Of a DNA stretch of 8,487 bases, positions 8,425 through 8,487 are shown in pieces (within the stretch, counting starts at the first letter, position 1; each line of letters begins with the position of its first letter). The translations under genes were made by a program, and so were the position numbers. The notes under the pieces were generated by a model that saw nothing but the letters and a program-made list of their open reading frames with translations, was not told where the DNA came from and searched no databases. Source of the DNA: Bryobacteraceae bacterium (GTDB lineage Bacteria > Acidobacteriota > Terriglobia > Bryobacterales > Bryobacteraceae); the NCBI GenBank assembly GCA_030039005.1, contig JASHQT010000016.1:1-8487 (forward strand). Direction: 5' to 3'.

Positions 8425-8487
8425 GTCAGGCCTATTTTAGGCCGATGCCGCGCTCGCTGGAGCGGCCCGGCGCCGCCGCCCGCTGAT
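8425..8487. other. Upstream region of tilS, possibly the end of another gene
   Basis: These last 63 bases are very GC-rich. On the - strand, one frame gives 16 codons ending ASAASA at TAA 8439-8437 and another ends GIGLK at TAG. Either could be the tail of an upstream gene, but neither is recognisable. No promoter is visible. The ribosome-binding match for tilS is only a weak TAGG. Confidence 0.3.
8429..8443. repeat. Perfect inverted repeat GGCCTA-TTT-TAGGCC before the tilS start
   Basis: A 6-bp perfect stem with a 3-base loop ends four bases before the GTG of tilS. In the tilS transcript, the 3' arm contains UAGG, the only visible ribosome-site match. It could limit initiation or be the stem of an upstream gene's terminator, although no T-run follows on the tilS strand. 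Confidence 0.5.

Overview
This window is GC-rich bacterial chromosome carrying housekeeping genes. The lineage cannot be proved from the sequence alone. My best guess is Acidobacteriota (Solibacter/Bryobacter-like), based on overall style and on a HAD phosphatase sitting inside the histidine operon. This is an inference of modest confidence. I see no mobile element, CRISPR array, tRNA or rRNA, and no sign of recent transfer.

Left part (1-4434, + strand): a compact histidine biosynthesis operon. It starts inside the last codons of hisD and continues hisC, a HAD-family phosphatase, hisB, hisH, hisF and hisA. Every neighbouring pair overlaps, by 8, 4, 14, 4, 1 and 4 bases, so the genes are almost certainly co-transcribed and translationally coupled. 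HisB makes imidazole-acetol phosphate, HisC transaminates it to histidinol phosphate, and HisD performs the final oxidation. HisA isomerises the precursor, and the HisH-HisF complex closes the imidazole ring. The missing step, histidinol-phosphate dephosphorylation, is most economically assigned to the HAD protein between hisC and hisB. hisG and hisI/hisE are not in view.

Right part (4414-8487, - strand): a convergent cluster, read right to left, of tilS (tRNA-Ile lysidine synthase), ftsH (membrane AAA+ zinc protease) and a second HAD phosphatase of phosphoglycolate-phosphatase type. The HAD gene lies in the same reading frame as ftsH, with one stop codon and six bases between them, and its 3' end overlaps the end of hisA by 21 bases. 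The tilS-ftsH pairing recalls the tilS-hprT-ftsH order of Firmicutes, but without the phosphoribosyltransferase gene.

The points most worth a second look are the candidate non-orthologous histidinol phosphatase, an Asp-to-Glu change in HisA, the in-frame ftsH/HAD junction, and a small perfect hairpin just before the tilS start. I found no convincing previously undescribed system.
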